DNA of 64,000 bases from Galeruca laticollis (GCA_963921935.1 OY998185.1:32890487-32954486); one strand, 5' to 3'. Positions 11,540 through 23,735 are shown, numbered from the stretch's first letter. The notes: generated from the sequence alone by a model not told the origin. Made by a program: numbers and translations.

Positions 11540-14003
11540 GGAGAAGAAAAAGAATTCGGAAGATTACTTTCTTGTAAACCTGAACAGCCTACAAAGAAAA
11601 GTAGCCAAAACAACAGGAATGTGGTGACCAGATAAAAGAAGATGTGGTAGTTACAAATTCAAGAAAACAAACAAGAAATGAAAAGAAGATAAGAAAATAA
11701 AGAAGAAAAATAAGAAGAAGAAAGTAACATATTCAATGAAAGTCCAAGAATTGTTGCTTTCTAATTCAAGACTTCAATTCATTTTGAAAACTAACAAAAG
11801 TAAAAATATAATAGGTGCTTATTCCTGTTATCAATAATAATAATTGCAATTTGAACGCAATTATGCTCAAAAAAATGTGATCAAAATGCAGTAAGCAATT
11901 CCTATTCCTATTAACAAAAATTAATCAAAAATTGAACGATATCAGTTATTGGTACCGTACTGAGACTCAAGAATAACCAAAAGGTTAAATTAGAGGTGTA
12001 GTCTCTACCATAGTATGAGACACTAAACGTCCAAAAAAATTAGAGGAATAACCTCCACTTAGAATGTGAAATGCTTAACGCCTTAGCAAAATATTCACGA
12101 AATAATTAGAGAGGTAGCCTCTAATAAAATATGAAATTCTAACACATCAACGATATGAGAAGAGAACAACTATATTCTTCGTCTACAAAAAAATAATCAC
12201 TAAATGTGATATAGGGTGGTTAAGATCTCAGGTACACTAACCTCAAAAGAAAAAAACTAAAACAACCAAAAAGATATAAGGAAGAAGTATTAGGAGAGCA
12301 AGACCAACTGCAAATCATAGATTTATAGGAGCATCGATCACGCAGGAAAAACCTCGCGAGAGATGTTAATGGCGTCGTGGTTATTTTATTCCCCACAATC
12401 AACTTCGCATCTCTACAACTACCGAAGTGTAGACATGATCTTCCAACAACTACATTCCTTGCAACTGGAAGCAAAAGATTTAACAAAATCAAAAGAAAAA
12501 TGAAAAAATCAGAAAACGAAGAAATGTTTGAGCAAGCTCGGGTAATTAACAAACCCAGCGTTATGTAGAAACGCCACAACTAAAATCGAAATTTCCAAAG
12601 AAAATTCTTAAGAGAAAAAATGAATGGATCTCTAGATTTATAACACCGTGATGCAATACCTATGTGACACATCCTTCCAGTGCGATAACATGACAAGTCA
12701 TCAAACCACCCTTTCGTAAAAACGGCGTCTTGTAGGTACGATACGTTATGGAACTGTGGCACACCATGACACAACTCTAAAAGTCAGTTTTCCACTCAAA
12801 TATGTCACCAGACTAGCATCACGCCCGTCACAGAACTAGTCATTAACAGAAAAACAAAATCACGGAAATCTTGTATAACAGGAAAGCGAAAACCTCTAAA
12901 AATTCCGCCAGGGGAATGCTATTGCGAGATATTGTTTAAAAAAAATACACGGTAAGGAACAGAAATCTACTAAGAAAAAAATTTTAACGTGACCAAAAAT
13001 GTGTATTTGTGTGTATTTGAAATACATTACGTAACTATACGGAAAAATAAGAAGAAAGAAGCAATAAGGCATGGCCTATCCTCCTCTTTCCTACTGTCGG
13101 AAAGTTTGGACAGAAGAAACCCACCTAGATAAAACAAATTGTTAAAAATTTAGCGTTAACCCACATAGAATACCCATAACTAAAATAGAAAGTTATATAG
13201 AACATAAATCGGAAACACTCTCGCCTTGAAATTATAAACTATGGTATTGCAAACCACATAGAAAGTCGTCCAAAAAATAGTTTTGTCAACAACGGAAAGA
13301 GAAAATAAAAGTATGCCGCGAAAAAATTCTATCAGTATGTATCAGTACACCAAAATTATCCATAAATTGCCATGTAACAAAAAGAACGTGTTCTACTCCT
13401 ATCAACATACAGGGACGATAAAAATCAAGCCTATACTGAGAACGAAAACGCTACAAAGCAAAAATATAATTTCTCAGTACACACAACATATGAGATAGGG
13501 GACTACTCAAAATTAACTGAATTCAAAATTTGCCTAAAGCAAGAAATTTCAGAAAATATTTCAGTATAAAGGTTGTTCCAAACTAAACTGATTTCTAAAG
13601 GTGAACAACGCAAGAAAATCTCGGAAAATTTAAAACATTCGCGTTTTTTCAAAAACCCAAAAACAAAAAAGAGATACGATAAAAAACACGAACATAATAC
13701 ATCAAATGCAATATACACAACATAATAGCAAGGATCCAAAATAATGTACTCTAGATACAACATCAAGAGAGAACATAAGGCATACAAAAAATGAAGATAT
13801 TATTGCTTTCACACAACGGTAAAAATAAACACAAAAGATAGCGTATTATGACATATACGATAGTAGAAAAGCAAATTCTACTAAATGAAGACACAGAATA
13901 CCTTTGTGACCTAACACAATTGTTGACAACAAAAAGTACGAAATACTTAAGAAATATTTTGATATCAAATCAAAATTAAGACTAAAAGAATAGTCACGTC
14001 GGT
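11540..14003 (-). other. Interior of the LTR element without coding capacity
   Basis: About 2.5 kb with no recognisable gag or pol. Open frames exist (for example minus strand 12220-12579 and 13503-13787), but they are low-complexity translations with no family motif. Three related blocks begin AATTAGAG at 11988, 12038 and 12104. Each contains or approaches a TTAGAGG / CCTCTAA-type inverted pair, so the interior has its own degenerate repeat. These could be packaging or binding signals, which is only an inference. Confidence 0.6.
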
Positions 14004-14020
14004 CCCCACGTTGGGCGCCA
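14004..14020 (-). promoter_or_regulatory. Primer binding site complementary to tRNA-Lys 3' end
   Basis: The minus strand reads TGGCGCCCAACGTGGGG, three bases after the end of the 5' LTR. From memory of insect tRNA-Lys (CUU anticodon), whose mature 3' end is CCCCACGTTGGGCGCCA, all 17 bases match. It is where minus-strand DNA synthesis would start. Confidence 0.85.
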
Positions 14021-14023
14021 ATT

Positions 14024-15149
14024 TGACACAATCCTAAGTTACCTGGCCTTGGGACTCTGCTCAGGTGGTGAATTCGGCCTTAGTTACACTATTTTTTATT
14101 ACCTCAATTGGGATAAGGTGAATGAACCAACAAAATTTCGGGACAAATGGATTTATTTGACACACAAAGATAAATTTACATAAACCGTATACTTTCAATA
14201 CAAATACGAATAAATATCAGTTATTATAGTGAAAATATCCAACTCAATATTTTATATATATACCAAAAATGAGTTAGGGACTTATCTTGGGATGACTCGG
14301 GACGTACAGCTCGCAGCAGTAGTCAAGGTTTATTGAGACGTCGTTGTCTGGACTGGACGCTGTATTGTCCGGTGAAGTGGGTGGTCTCTAGAATCCTTAA
14401 TGGCTGTTAACGGTCCGTAGAGGTCCTTAAAGGTGCTTATAGGTCCTTACAGGCTGCAGAGCGGTAGAGAAAGAAATAAAAAAAACAGGAGAAGCAGTAG
14501 AAAATTGGAAAGGAGGGATAAAATGAATAGGTGGGAGCTTATACTCCAATACATACAAAAATTTGAATCTAATAAATTGTCAAAATAAAACCACAGAAAT
14601 CTGTTCATTCTTATCCGTCCTGTTCCTATAAAAATCAGAAAAAGCAAATTTAAATCGGTGGAAAATAACCATATAGAGAATCGGTTATGAATTCGCTCCA
14701 TAAAATAACTTTTGACGCCACCAGATTTTTTTTTGAAGAAAGATAATAACGGCGGAGAAAAAATGGAAACGCCATGACAATAACAATGTTTTTTAAAAAC
14801 GAAATATTTTACTAAATATAAAAATCGAAATAGAATGATTTGTAAGCACACAGGTACAATTTGAAAATATATAGATAAGTTACCAGCCAGAAAAATTAAA
14901 AATCACACACAATGTATTATTTAAAAGGAGAATGCTGAACTACTTCTCAGCGAAGAATGAACAAAAGAGAGCGAGTTCCACTTGAATCATAGTTTGAGTA
15001 GATATTTTAACGATGGCAAAAACTGTCACCGATGTGTTCCTAATATTTGAAATAATATGATTTAGAATTAGAGGTGGGAGTAGCCGACGAATAAGTAACG
15101 CTCCAAAATTATTGATGAAAATAATAACATGTATCAGCGACATCTTACA
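14024..15149 (-). repeat. 5' long terminal repeat of the non-coding LTR element
   Basis: The minus strand begins TGTAAGATG and ends GTGTCA, so it has the canonical TG...CA ends. It aligns with 10459-11527 apart from scattered changes and an extra segment near 14367-14400. The divergence between the two LTRs shows the insertion is not recent. Confidence 0.88.
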
Positions 15150-15153
15150 ACTT

Positions 15154-17358
15154 CCATATTATTCTTGTCTTCTCAATACTCTAAACACTGTATTTATGGT
15201 TGAAATAAGGTATAACTTTACGAAGAATGTTGCTAATATCTTTGAATAGATCTTCATGTTCCGGATTCAAGCCAGAATTGTTCACAACATATGTTATATT
15301 TTTATGATAAATTGGGATATAATGTGGTGAATAATGTGAAACGTCATTCGACCAAAGCGCTGACGTCACAGCCAGCTTTCCAGATTTTATGTTACTGCGT
15401 AAAATTGTCATTGATTTTACTTGGGTCATTATTAATTCTCATTTCTATCTAGTAGTATGATAGTATATTGTTCAACGCGTGACGAAAGTAGCATTTTCTT
15501 CAAACGAATAAAGAGTTTATCAAACGAACATAGAATGTACAAGAAGTTTGGAAGAGACGAATTATCGTTGAAGTGATCTTGACGAAATTTGCGATATAGG
15601 GGTACCTATACTCCGTTTTACCATGATTGTTTTGGTATCTACTTTTATAGTATAATTGAGCTTTTCTAAACCTTTGCCACTTATTATTATTTGTATCAAA
15701 CAAATGTGGCCGGTGGAAAGCGTCGCATAGCTAACAAAACACCACCGTCCTAGAGCTCAGCTACTTGATGCATCGTACTACGAATCATGTTTTGTATTGT
15801 GCTTAATTGAATTAAATATTAATTGGATATGGAAGAACCAATTTCATATCTGAAGTTGCAACCACTTACTTACGTCATTAGAGACGAATGTTAACGTTAT
15901 GGGATATTCTATCACTGGTGTCAGAAACTAAAGTAAAACCTAACGGAAGTTTGATTTTTAAATGGTTATAGCAAAAGTTACTTATAGAATGAAGTCATCT
16001 ATTAATTTAAGTCCGATTCGTATTTTCTTTTTCTATGGCAAATGAGAAGTAAAAAATTAAAACTATATGAAATACAATGTAGGTATAAAATAGAAGGGCA
16101 CCACACGGAATGGCTGAACGTTGTGCCGTCCGACCGTACACCACACGACCGCATGTGCATCCAATACTCTTTACAAAAACTCATCAATCTTTTTATTATT
16201 ATACTTTTCAAATTTTACAAACAGAAATCCTCTCCTAATTACTTAATAGTAAATATTGCGAAAAAATTCCAGTATGTCACATCATGCATTTTGTAATTCT
16301 ACTACTCCAGCTTTAAATTCACATTTTTTAGTATCAGTTGATACGTAAAAGTGATAACTATAAACCAGCCTATGTTTAATAATTGCACAGCCGCAACATA
16401 ACTATAAATAAACAAAAACTGTGTATATGTGTAATAATATATTTACCTAGTACATGTTGTCAATGTGAGTTGGTTGTTTTCGTGTATTCATTTACTGCCT
16501 AAAATGTATGTAAAAATCCAGGAAAGTTCGTTGAATAGCAGCGAACAGGAATATCGTATTTAGGGACTTGAAGTTGCGTCAAGGATGTAAACAGTCTTGA
16601 GCGTTTTAATAAAAATCTATTTCCCACTTCCCAATGTCTCTATATATGTATAATCATCTCTAGAAACTACAAGAGGGTGGAATACTTGATTGTATAAATG
16701 CTGAATATTTAAGCTGATACTAAACATCATGAAAAGACTCGTATATATAAGAAATAAGTATAACTTTTCCCAAAAAAGATACTCTGTTAATGTGTGAGTT
16801 TTTTCCACTTCGCAAACCATCTATCCTCATAATTTTCACTCTCTTTATAAGTTATTTGTGCGAACTTTCATTTCCGCGTGAAAACTGGAAGGAGTTTATC
16901 AGGAAAGTAATGACTTACATTTCTTTGAAAACTAAGACATTCATTACTTGGAAAAAAGGTATTATGGAGCTCCTGTGGGTGTGGGAATCGAATGCGAGAA
17001 CTCGTTTGTCTTTTAACATCAAGTAAAAAGTTCCTACAAAGCCGGATGTTCGTGTTCTAGGAGCACTCAAATATACAAGGTAGTTGTAGGATATGAAATT
17101 GAATTAACATTAGAAGAAGATTTATATAAATTCTACTTTGTGGAAGCTACTTTTTTGAATGAAACTAATTCTTTCTAAATAATTTCATATTATAAAAAAA
17201 ATGGTGAAAATTGTAAAAAAGTTACAATAATGTCGATATTACGATCATCGTAAGAATGACAGAAGTTACATTTAATATAATGTGTACCGTTCACAAAACA
17301 ACGCCTCAAGTGTAAGAGTTATACTTGGGTACAAAATGAGCGTTCATAAAATATTTAA
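15154..17358. other. No recognised gene
   Basis: Two short minus-strand frames, 15181-15429 (82 codons) and 15500-15703 (67 codons), have fairly ordinary amino-acid composition. The first includes SALWSNDVSHYSPHYIPIYH. They could be exons or chance frames; I recognise no family and see no convincing splice pattern. The remainder shows nothing. Confidence 0.3.
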
Positions 17359-19120
17359 TATATACGTTACAACAAAAGTAGATTGTTGGGTAGAGTAAAC
17401 TTTCACTAAAAGTATCAGTAAAAGTTGATATAAAATAAGCAGATCAACTTTTCCTAGGAGGAGTTAACCATGTCGGCTGTGGTTTAGTAAAAGTTGATTC
17501 CGAGTTGCTGCTCTCCAGATGTAATTGCGTGCGCATATCTTTGTTTTGATTATTCCAGCTGCATTCGTCTAGGGTGGTTGATTACTTGTCTATTTGTTGT
17601 AGTTGACAAGAGTGACTAAGAATTCAGTGTGTTTTTATATTTTAATAATTAGTTTTAGTGCGTAATAATTATGTCAGACTCAAAGGAACAACTTTTTCGC
17701 GAATAAGTTAGGTCAGAACGTTTAAGTTCCAAGGTAAATTCATTGACATTGACCAGGTTAAAATATGATAGCTACATACAAAAAGTAAAATTTTAAGACG
17801 ATATGACATGATTGAAGTAAATGGTATTACAAAACTAATACACCCTGTCACAGACAAAAAAAACATAAGGTATTATGTTTTTGATGAAGAGCTATTTGGA
17901 GTTCTTGATGAAGCGTATATATCCACTGACATGGAGGAAGAGATCGCATGATTCAGAAATTGAGAGGAAAATTCCAATATGTTACTACTAAAGACATTTT
18001 ACTATTTTTAAGATTATGCGAACCTTGTGTTCAAAAATTGAAACATAAAAAAAGGACTGGTTGAATAGCCTTTGTTATTCAAAGAAATGAATTCACGATG
18101 TCAAGTAGAGTTGATTAACTTTCAGTCGCCACCCGATAAAGATTTCAAATTGATACTGGTACTACAGGATCATTTGACGAAGCTTGTTGTTCTAAGACCA
18201 TTGAAATCAAAGACCGCAGACGAAGTGTGTGATAACATTATTGATATTTTCACTTTGTTAGGCGCTCCTTGTATTTTACAGTCATACAATGGCAGGGAAT
18301 TTGTAAATAAAATTATTGACAGTCTGTTTAACACATGGCCAAACTTCAAAATGTTGCATGGCAAACCGCGACATAGTCAAAGTAAAAGTAGTGTTGAGAG
18401 AACCAACCAGGACATAAATAGTATGATAACCACCTGGATGCAAGACCACAAAACATCAAAATGGAGTGAAGGATTGAAGTTTATTCAACTCATGAAACAC
18501 AGTGCATTGCATAGTGGGATAAAAAGATCACCGTATGAGGCAATGTTCGGTTGCCCCCGAGACATGGCTTATCTAGCTCAAAACTACCTACTGAGGTATT
18601 GGTAAATTTAGAAACAAAACAGGATCTTCAATGCACTATTGATCAAATTGAAAAACAAGATCAACAAGAAAACAAAATTGAAAATAACGGGAATATAAAT
18701 TCTAATGAAATTGAAACTAAACAAAATTTATCAAGTGGAGAAAATTGGCTAATAGATGATAGTGATTATCTCCTTACTGAAGTGGACAAGTATTTTTTAA
18801 ATGCTCTTGCAACACTAAATGCAAATCCAAGAAATGCATGTGTAAGAAAAAATATGTGCTCTGCAACTCAAAGCTGTAATAAATGATAAACGTTTCTATC
18901 TTTCTTTGTATCGTTTTTTTTGTTTTTCATCTCACTTTTACTAGCTCAAGACAGTAAGAGTATACTAGCCCTAGATATAATCAAATCTGGCTAGTAAGTC
19001 TTGATAAAAATTCATCAATTTCTTTTTAATCAACATTTACCAAAAAAGCCAAGTAAGAGTCGACTTTTTCTAGGTCGAGTCAACTCTTACTGGGGAATCT
19101 ACTTTTCCTGTAATATATAC
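17359..19120 (+). mobile_element. DNA element with KRBA2-like integrase, inverted ends and TATATAC flanks
   Basis: The left end (TTACAACAAAAGTAGATT from 17367) matches the reverse complement of the right end (TTACAGGAAAAGTAGATT, ending 19113). Further in, repeats of the type AGTAAAAGTTGA occur at both sides in opposite orientation. TATATAC lies outside both ends (17359-17365 and 19114-19120), with one extra G at 17366; in such AT-rich sequence this 7-bp duplication is plausible rather than certain. The cargo is one degraded integrase-type gene, so this looks like a cut-and-paste element with a retroviral-type integrase fold. Confidence 0.65.
17671..18886 (+). pseudogene. KRBA2-like integrase (rve fold) relic
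   Basis: The early part is broken by stops but keeps YYVFDEELFGVLDEA and LCEPCVQKLK, the end of an H2C2 zinc site whose histidine part (normally near IGHGG) has been lost. The longest frame, 18072-18605, is the integrase core: CQVELINFQSPPDKDFKLIL, LVLQDHLTKLVVLRPLKSK, GAPCILQSYNGREFVNK and GKPRHSQSKSSVERTNQD. Family members have aspartate where this copy has glutamate (VELIN) and tyrosine (SYNGREF); only the glutamate of SVERTNQD remains. The DDE triad is therefore destroyed. A frameshift near 18560 passes to a C-terminal frame ending at 18886. I know the family from many insect proteins annotated KRAB-A domain-containing protein 2-like. Confidence 0.78.
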
Positions 19121-19780
19121 TATAACTGTAACTGTAACTGTAACTGTAACTGTAACTGTAACTGTAACTGTAACTGTAACTGTAACTGTAACTGTAACTG
19201 TAACTGTAACTGTAACTGTAACTGTAACTGTAACTGTAACTGTAACTGTAACTGTAACTGTAACTGTAACTGTAACTGTAACTGTAACTGTAACTGTAAC
19301 TGTAACTGTAACTGTAACTGTAACTGTAACTGTAACTGTAACTGTAACTGTAACTGTAACTGTAACTGTAACTGTAACTGTAACTGTAACTGTAACTGTA
19401 ACTGTAACTGTAACTGTAACTGTGACTGTGACTGTGACTGTGACTGTGACTGTGACTGTGACTGTGACTGTGACTGTAACTGTAACTGTAACTGTAACTG
19501 TAACTGTAACTGTAACTGTAACTGTAACTGTAACTGTAACTGTAACTGTAACTGTAACTGTAACTGTAACTGTAACTGTAACTGTAACTGTGACTGTAAC
19601 TGTAACTGTAACTGTAACTGTAACTGTAACTGTAACTGTAACTGTAACTGTAACTGTAACTGTAACTGTAACTGTAACTGTAACTGTAACTTCAACTGTA
19701 ACTGTAACTGTAACTGTAACTGTAACTGTAACTGTAACTGTAACTGTAACTGTAACTATAACTGTAACTACTGTAACTCT
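19121..19780. repeat. Hexanucleotide microsatellite, about 110 copies of TAACTG
   Basis: An almost pure hexamer array. A block of consecutive GACTGT-type variants (about eleven) lies near 19420-19480, with single variants near 19590 and 19690. It starts at the target flank of the preceding transposon. All long open frames across it (Asn-Cys, Thr-Val and Gln-Leu repeats) are artefacts of a 6-bp period. Confidence 0.97.
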
Positions 19781-20169
19781 ATACCAGAGCATTCCCAAAC
19801 GCACCACCAGAATCGCCTAGAATGCACTCCTAGTTCTCCGCTCGCAATCGGGGAAATTATTACCCTGACATGCGCAATTCGTATTATACACATGATCGAA
19901 GGTTATCTTTGACATGTTCTTGTTTATATTGGTTAAGGCGCCGGTATTTATCCTGAGAATTATGGGTTAAGTCTAGCTACCCAGTTTGCATACTAGGTAG
20001 TATTTTTATGTGTCAGAAAATATATTATATGGTAACTTTCCAGGTATGGAAAATGTGAGCATTAACCCATAAGAATATAATGTTGTCTACATCGACCGAG
20101 TACCCCTTATAACTGAAGATAACACATTGTATTTAACGCGTAAGACGGTATTTTTGTAATGACTAAAAG
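19781..20169. other. Non-coding gap
   Basis: Between the hexamer array and the 3' end of the RTE-like LINE. I see no coding frame, repeat or RNA gene. Confidence 0.4.
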
Positions 20170-21200
20170 TGTGCAATGCTTTGTCGTCATCATCATAGTC
20201 ACAATATTTTTTCAGACTTGTTGTGAACTCCTAGAATGTATTAGGTAACAATTGGAGAATTGTGGGCACGAATATTTTCAATTGCTTTGAAAATGATATT
20301 TCTCCATCTTTCGCGATTTTTTGTAAGTTCGATTGCGCTTGTGATACTAATACCTAGCAACTGTTTCGTAGCATCCACTCAACGTGTAGGAGAGCGCCAA
20401 AAACGCCTTCCGTTTGGAGCATGGCTCTGGATAACAAGTTTATACATATTATCACCTCTATGAATATGGCCGGAAAACGTTAGGATGCGCGTCGAAACAA
20501 TGAGGGATTGACGCTTCGGATTGCCGAGTTCATTTAATATAGAGATGTTAGTTCGGTGGGCTGTATAGGGAACTCCTAGTATTTTTCTCCAGGACCACAT
20601 TCCAAAAGCTTCAATACGGTGGCGGTCTGCCTTTCTAACGAGAGCCATACAAAAATATTGGAAAGACAAGACAACGGACCAGCGACATCTTGGTGGCTTT
20701 GTTGATATTATTGTCGCGCCATATTTTAGTCAGCTTTGTCGGGGCTGACTGTGCTTGTTGAATGCGCCGGAGAATTTCAGCCTAGCATCCGCCTGAATTG
20801 TCAATCAGGGAACTGAGCTATACAAAACTTTGGACCACCTGACCACGACCCACCGATGTGATTTCAAGATGATTGTTACGTTCTCTATCGATGATCATAA
20901 CTTTGGTCTTGCTGTAGTTGATACTGAAACCACACTCTGGGCTGTGTTGTTCTGAAATATTAAGTAAATTTATCAATTCATCCTGAGAAGCAGCAATAAG
21001 GGTAGTATCATCAACAAACCTTAGATTCGATATCCTGATTCCACCAATAGTTACACCACCATCCCAGCTGTCAAGTACCCGTCTCATGACACATTCGGAA
21101 TATATGTTGAACAACAACGGCGACAATCCACAACCCTGACGAACCCCTGTCCTTGTTTTAATTGGGCCAGACATATTACCGTCAACTTGAGCTGTGTTGG
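20170..21200 (-). pseudogene. RTE-like LINE, 3' part of reverse transcriptase
   Basis: On the minus strand the reverse transcriptase runs from TRTGVRQGCGLSPLLFNIYS through NLRFVDDTTLIA (the FVDD catalytic box, in place of the usual YADD or FADD), GFSINYSKTKVM, then YLSSLIDNSGG, LTKIWRDNNINKATK, VFPIFLYGS, RIEAFGMWSWRKILGVPYTA and ILTFSGHIHRGD. That order matches proteins annotated as endonuclease-reverse transcriptase of the RTE type. One stop and a frame change break it. The tail near 20190-20215 reads GACTATGATGATGACGACAAAG on the minus strand, like the short-repeat tails of RTE elements. The 5' side stops at 21200, exactly where the hAT end begins. Confidence 0.82.
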
Positions 21201-21201
21201 A

Positions 21202-23699
21202 CAGTGGCGTAACTAAGGGCCCGCAGGGACCGCAGTTGCGGGGGGTCCACGTAGTTTTGGGGGCCCCGGAGACACCAAGCGCCAGCGCAACGAAAAAGTA
21301 CTAAACTAAAAACTCATTATTTTACAGACCAAACCCTCAATATTTTAAATTTAATTTACTTTCAAATAGGTACTATATTTGCAAAGGCGCGGTAAATGGT
21401 AATATGGCAGCACCCACTTCCACTACGAGATATAATTATTATCAGTTACGCATCCCTCATCCATCTGCTAATGCTAATAAAAATTGACCTCTTTTAGGTT
21501 TTTTTGAATACATTTTCAGTTTTTTTCATACTTTAGAGATACATTACAAACATGTGGCAGGTGGCTAGCACATTTATTTTTATCTTTATAGTGGTAAAAA
21601 ATGGTTTCTCGTTTCTCGTCCCTTATTGTGTAGGCAGAGCGCTTCAGTTTTTGTTGATCAGTCATCAGTGTAGTGTGTAGTTCCTGGTTTATAAAATGAC
21701 TGTATTGTTAATTTGTCTCAGTTATTTTTATATAGTTTATATCTTTTTGAAAAAAAAAAACATTACGTATAAAGAAATATAATTTTGTTAATAATGGACA
21801 TACTGGAATACTGACTTAGTAAGTATATTGTTTTTTCTTTCTTAGTTTTGCTTGCAAACGGAACATACTTTATATTCAGTGTACAAAGTGTGTGAATATA
21901 ATAATTAAAATAGTAGGTAGGATAAAATATATAATTTAAAACTAAAATTATTTATAGGTAAAAATGTAAGTATGCCAAGAAAAAACATAGATACGAAAGT
22001 GGTGCATATGAACGAAGAAAACAAGAAAATGAGAAACAAAGAAGATATGAACAATTAACAAAAATACCAAAATTAACTAGTTTTTTTTCACAATCAGAAG
22101 ATACAAGTTTAAAGGCATCAACGTCAACGTCTGAAGAGTCAATAAATGAAGAAAATGTTACCATTAAAGAAATTACAGAGACTGATAAATCGGCAATTGG
22201 ATTTGCTTATGATGATGATGATGGATGGCATTTGTGAGGAGCATCTGTCAAGTATTAATAAAACGAGTGACAGAATCGACTGATTATAATATGGCCTCAG
22301 AAACCTGTATCATCGATAGTGAAATTTTAAACAAAATAATTAAAAGTACAACTGCTAGTTCTAATTCTAACAAGTTGTATCCCTCCAACAAAGCCAACTT
22401 TCCCGACAGACCTACTGCAGAATAAAAAAGGTTAATATCAAGTATGGAACCTTGTCAACCAAAAGGTCCGTTTCCAAGAGATTTAAAAAATCGTAGTTTT
22501 TCAGAAAAGTACTTCAAAGGCAGGTATTGAAGTTCAAAATATTTTGCTTTCTTACTCGCCTAAGTTAAACTTGGTATATTGTTAGCCTTGCTAGCTATTT
22601 TATGAACGGTGGCAAGTATCGGACGGATCAGGCTGAATATCTGGTATCAACGACTGGCAAGGACTTTCAAAAAAAATAAGAAAACATGAAAAATCAGAGG
22701 ATCACGCAAAAGCTTGCTTAGTAAATGAACAATGGAAAAAAGGCTTTACGTTAGATAGCGAGTTAGAAAAGCAGACTAAAAACGCCTGTAGTTTTTGGGC
22801 CCAGGTCATAGAAATGCTAATGAAAATTACACTTAAAATTGCTAAAAATTCTGGTCCATTCCGAGGTCACAGAGAATCCTTCAATGATGTATATAATGGA
22901 AATTTCATTTCCGATGTATGTTTGTTAGCTGAATATGATGATGTTATGAAACTAGTTGTTAACTTACCAAAGGGGACTATCAAATACCTAAGTCCGCAAA
23001 TCCAAAATGAACTGATTCAACTTTTGGGCAAAAACCTTGAACACACCCTAATTATTTCAATATTGTGCAGTCCATTTTTTCCATCATTGTCGATACCATT
23101 CAAGATGTGAGTAAGGTAGATCAGCTTAGCATAGTTATTAGATATGTAAAAATTGATCAAAACAAACAAATACCGATATTTAATATCGTAGAATCTTTTT
23201 TGGGCTTTTATAAAGTAACAGGCTAATCGGCCGGTGATATGTCATCTCAAATTTTAGATATAATTTTAAACTTAGATATTAAGAAATGTAGGGGGCAAGG
23301 GTACGATGGAGCTAGCACAATGGGTGGTGCTTATTCTGGATTTCAAACTAGGATAAAACAAATTGAGAAGACAGCTACATTTGTTCATTGCGCTTCAAAT
23401 AACCGTAACCTCTTTCTCAACGATGCACTGAATGGTGTCCAAGACGTATCAAATTTCTTTACAGTTTTGCAGGAGCTTTATAGTTTGTTTGGTTCCAGCA
23501 TTAATAGATGGGATATTTTATCAAGCATCACTGGAGAATCAGAGGTAACACTAAAAAAATTAAATCCAACTCGTTGGTCTGGACGATTATTATCTGGTAC
23601 AGCTGATAAATTGCGCTTTTCAGATGTTATATCGCGTGATATGTTAACAACAACAACAAAGAAATTCATGGGTAATTCACGCAAAATAAAGGGCTACTG
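21202..23699 (+). mobile_element. hAT element, 5' end and most of transposase; 3' end missing
   Basis: CAGTGGCGTAACTA at 21202 is a typical hAT terminal sequence and interrupts the RTE-like LINE. About 760 bp of non-coding leader follows, then the transposase relic. I could not find the matching terminal repeat downstream; the element runs into a TA microsatellite after 23700. It inserted after the LINE. Confidence 0.75.
21972..23698 (+). pseudogene. hAT transposase relic (TTF-type zinc finger / DUF4371 group)
   Basis: Pieces in order: basic N-terminus (YERRKQENEKQRRYEQL, KLTSFFSQSED); zinc-finger region with EPCQPKGPFPRDLKNRSFS at about 22444-22500; HEKSEDHAKACLVNEQWKKG at about 22683; then the long DUF4371-like stretch 22800-23100 with FRGHRESFNDVYNGNFIS and KYLSPQIQNELIQLLGK. 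After a frameshift near 23090 come DTIQDVSKVDQLS (first catalytic aspartate) and CRGQGYDGASTMGG (second), then VHCASNN in place of the usual VHCAAHN, and LKKLNPTRWSGR. The C-terminal dimerisation half with the catalytic glutamate is absent. It cannot be active. Confidence 0.85.
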
Positions 23700-23735
23700 A
23701 AAGAGAGTGGTAACCGCGGACATGCATGCTTCTGG

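Larger units (their letters stand above)
10455..15153 (-). mobile_element. Complete non-coding LTR retrotransposon (LARD-like) with target duplication
   Basis: Two long, closely similar direct repeats (10459-11527 and 14024-15149) flank a 2.5-kb interior. The minus strand gives the order 5' LTR, tRNA-type primer site, interior, polypurine tract, 3' LTR. ACTT lies outside both ends (10455-10458 and 15150-15153), a 4-bp target duplication. The interior has no protease, reverse transcriptase, RNase H or integrase motif in any frame I read, and its longest frames are unlike gag. It is therefore non-autonomous and would have to borrow proteins. Four-bp duplication and a tRNA-Lys primer fit the Gypsy or Bel groups, but without pol the group is open. 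Confidence 0.88.

Noticed and set aside
12220..12579. 119-codon minus-strand frame in the LTR element interior as a gag candidate
   Set aside because: The translation is hydrophobic and irregular, with no major-homology-type or zinc-knuckle motif, and the plus strand of the same region is simply A-rich.
19001..19912. Long open frames of Asn-Cys, Thr-Val and Gln-Leu dipeptide repeats
   Set aside because: They come from a hexamer array with a period divisible by three, open on both strands at once; no real protein is supported.
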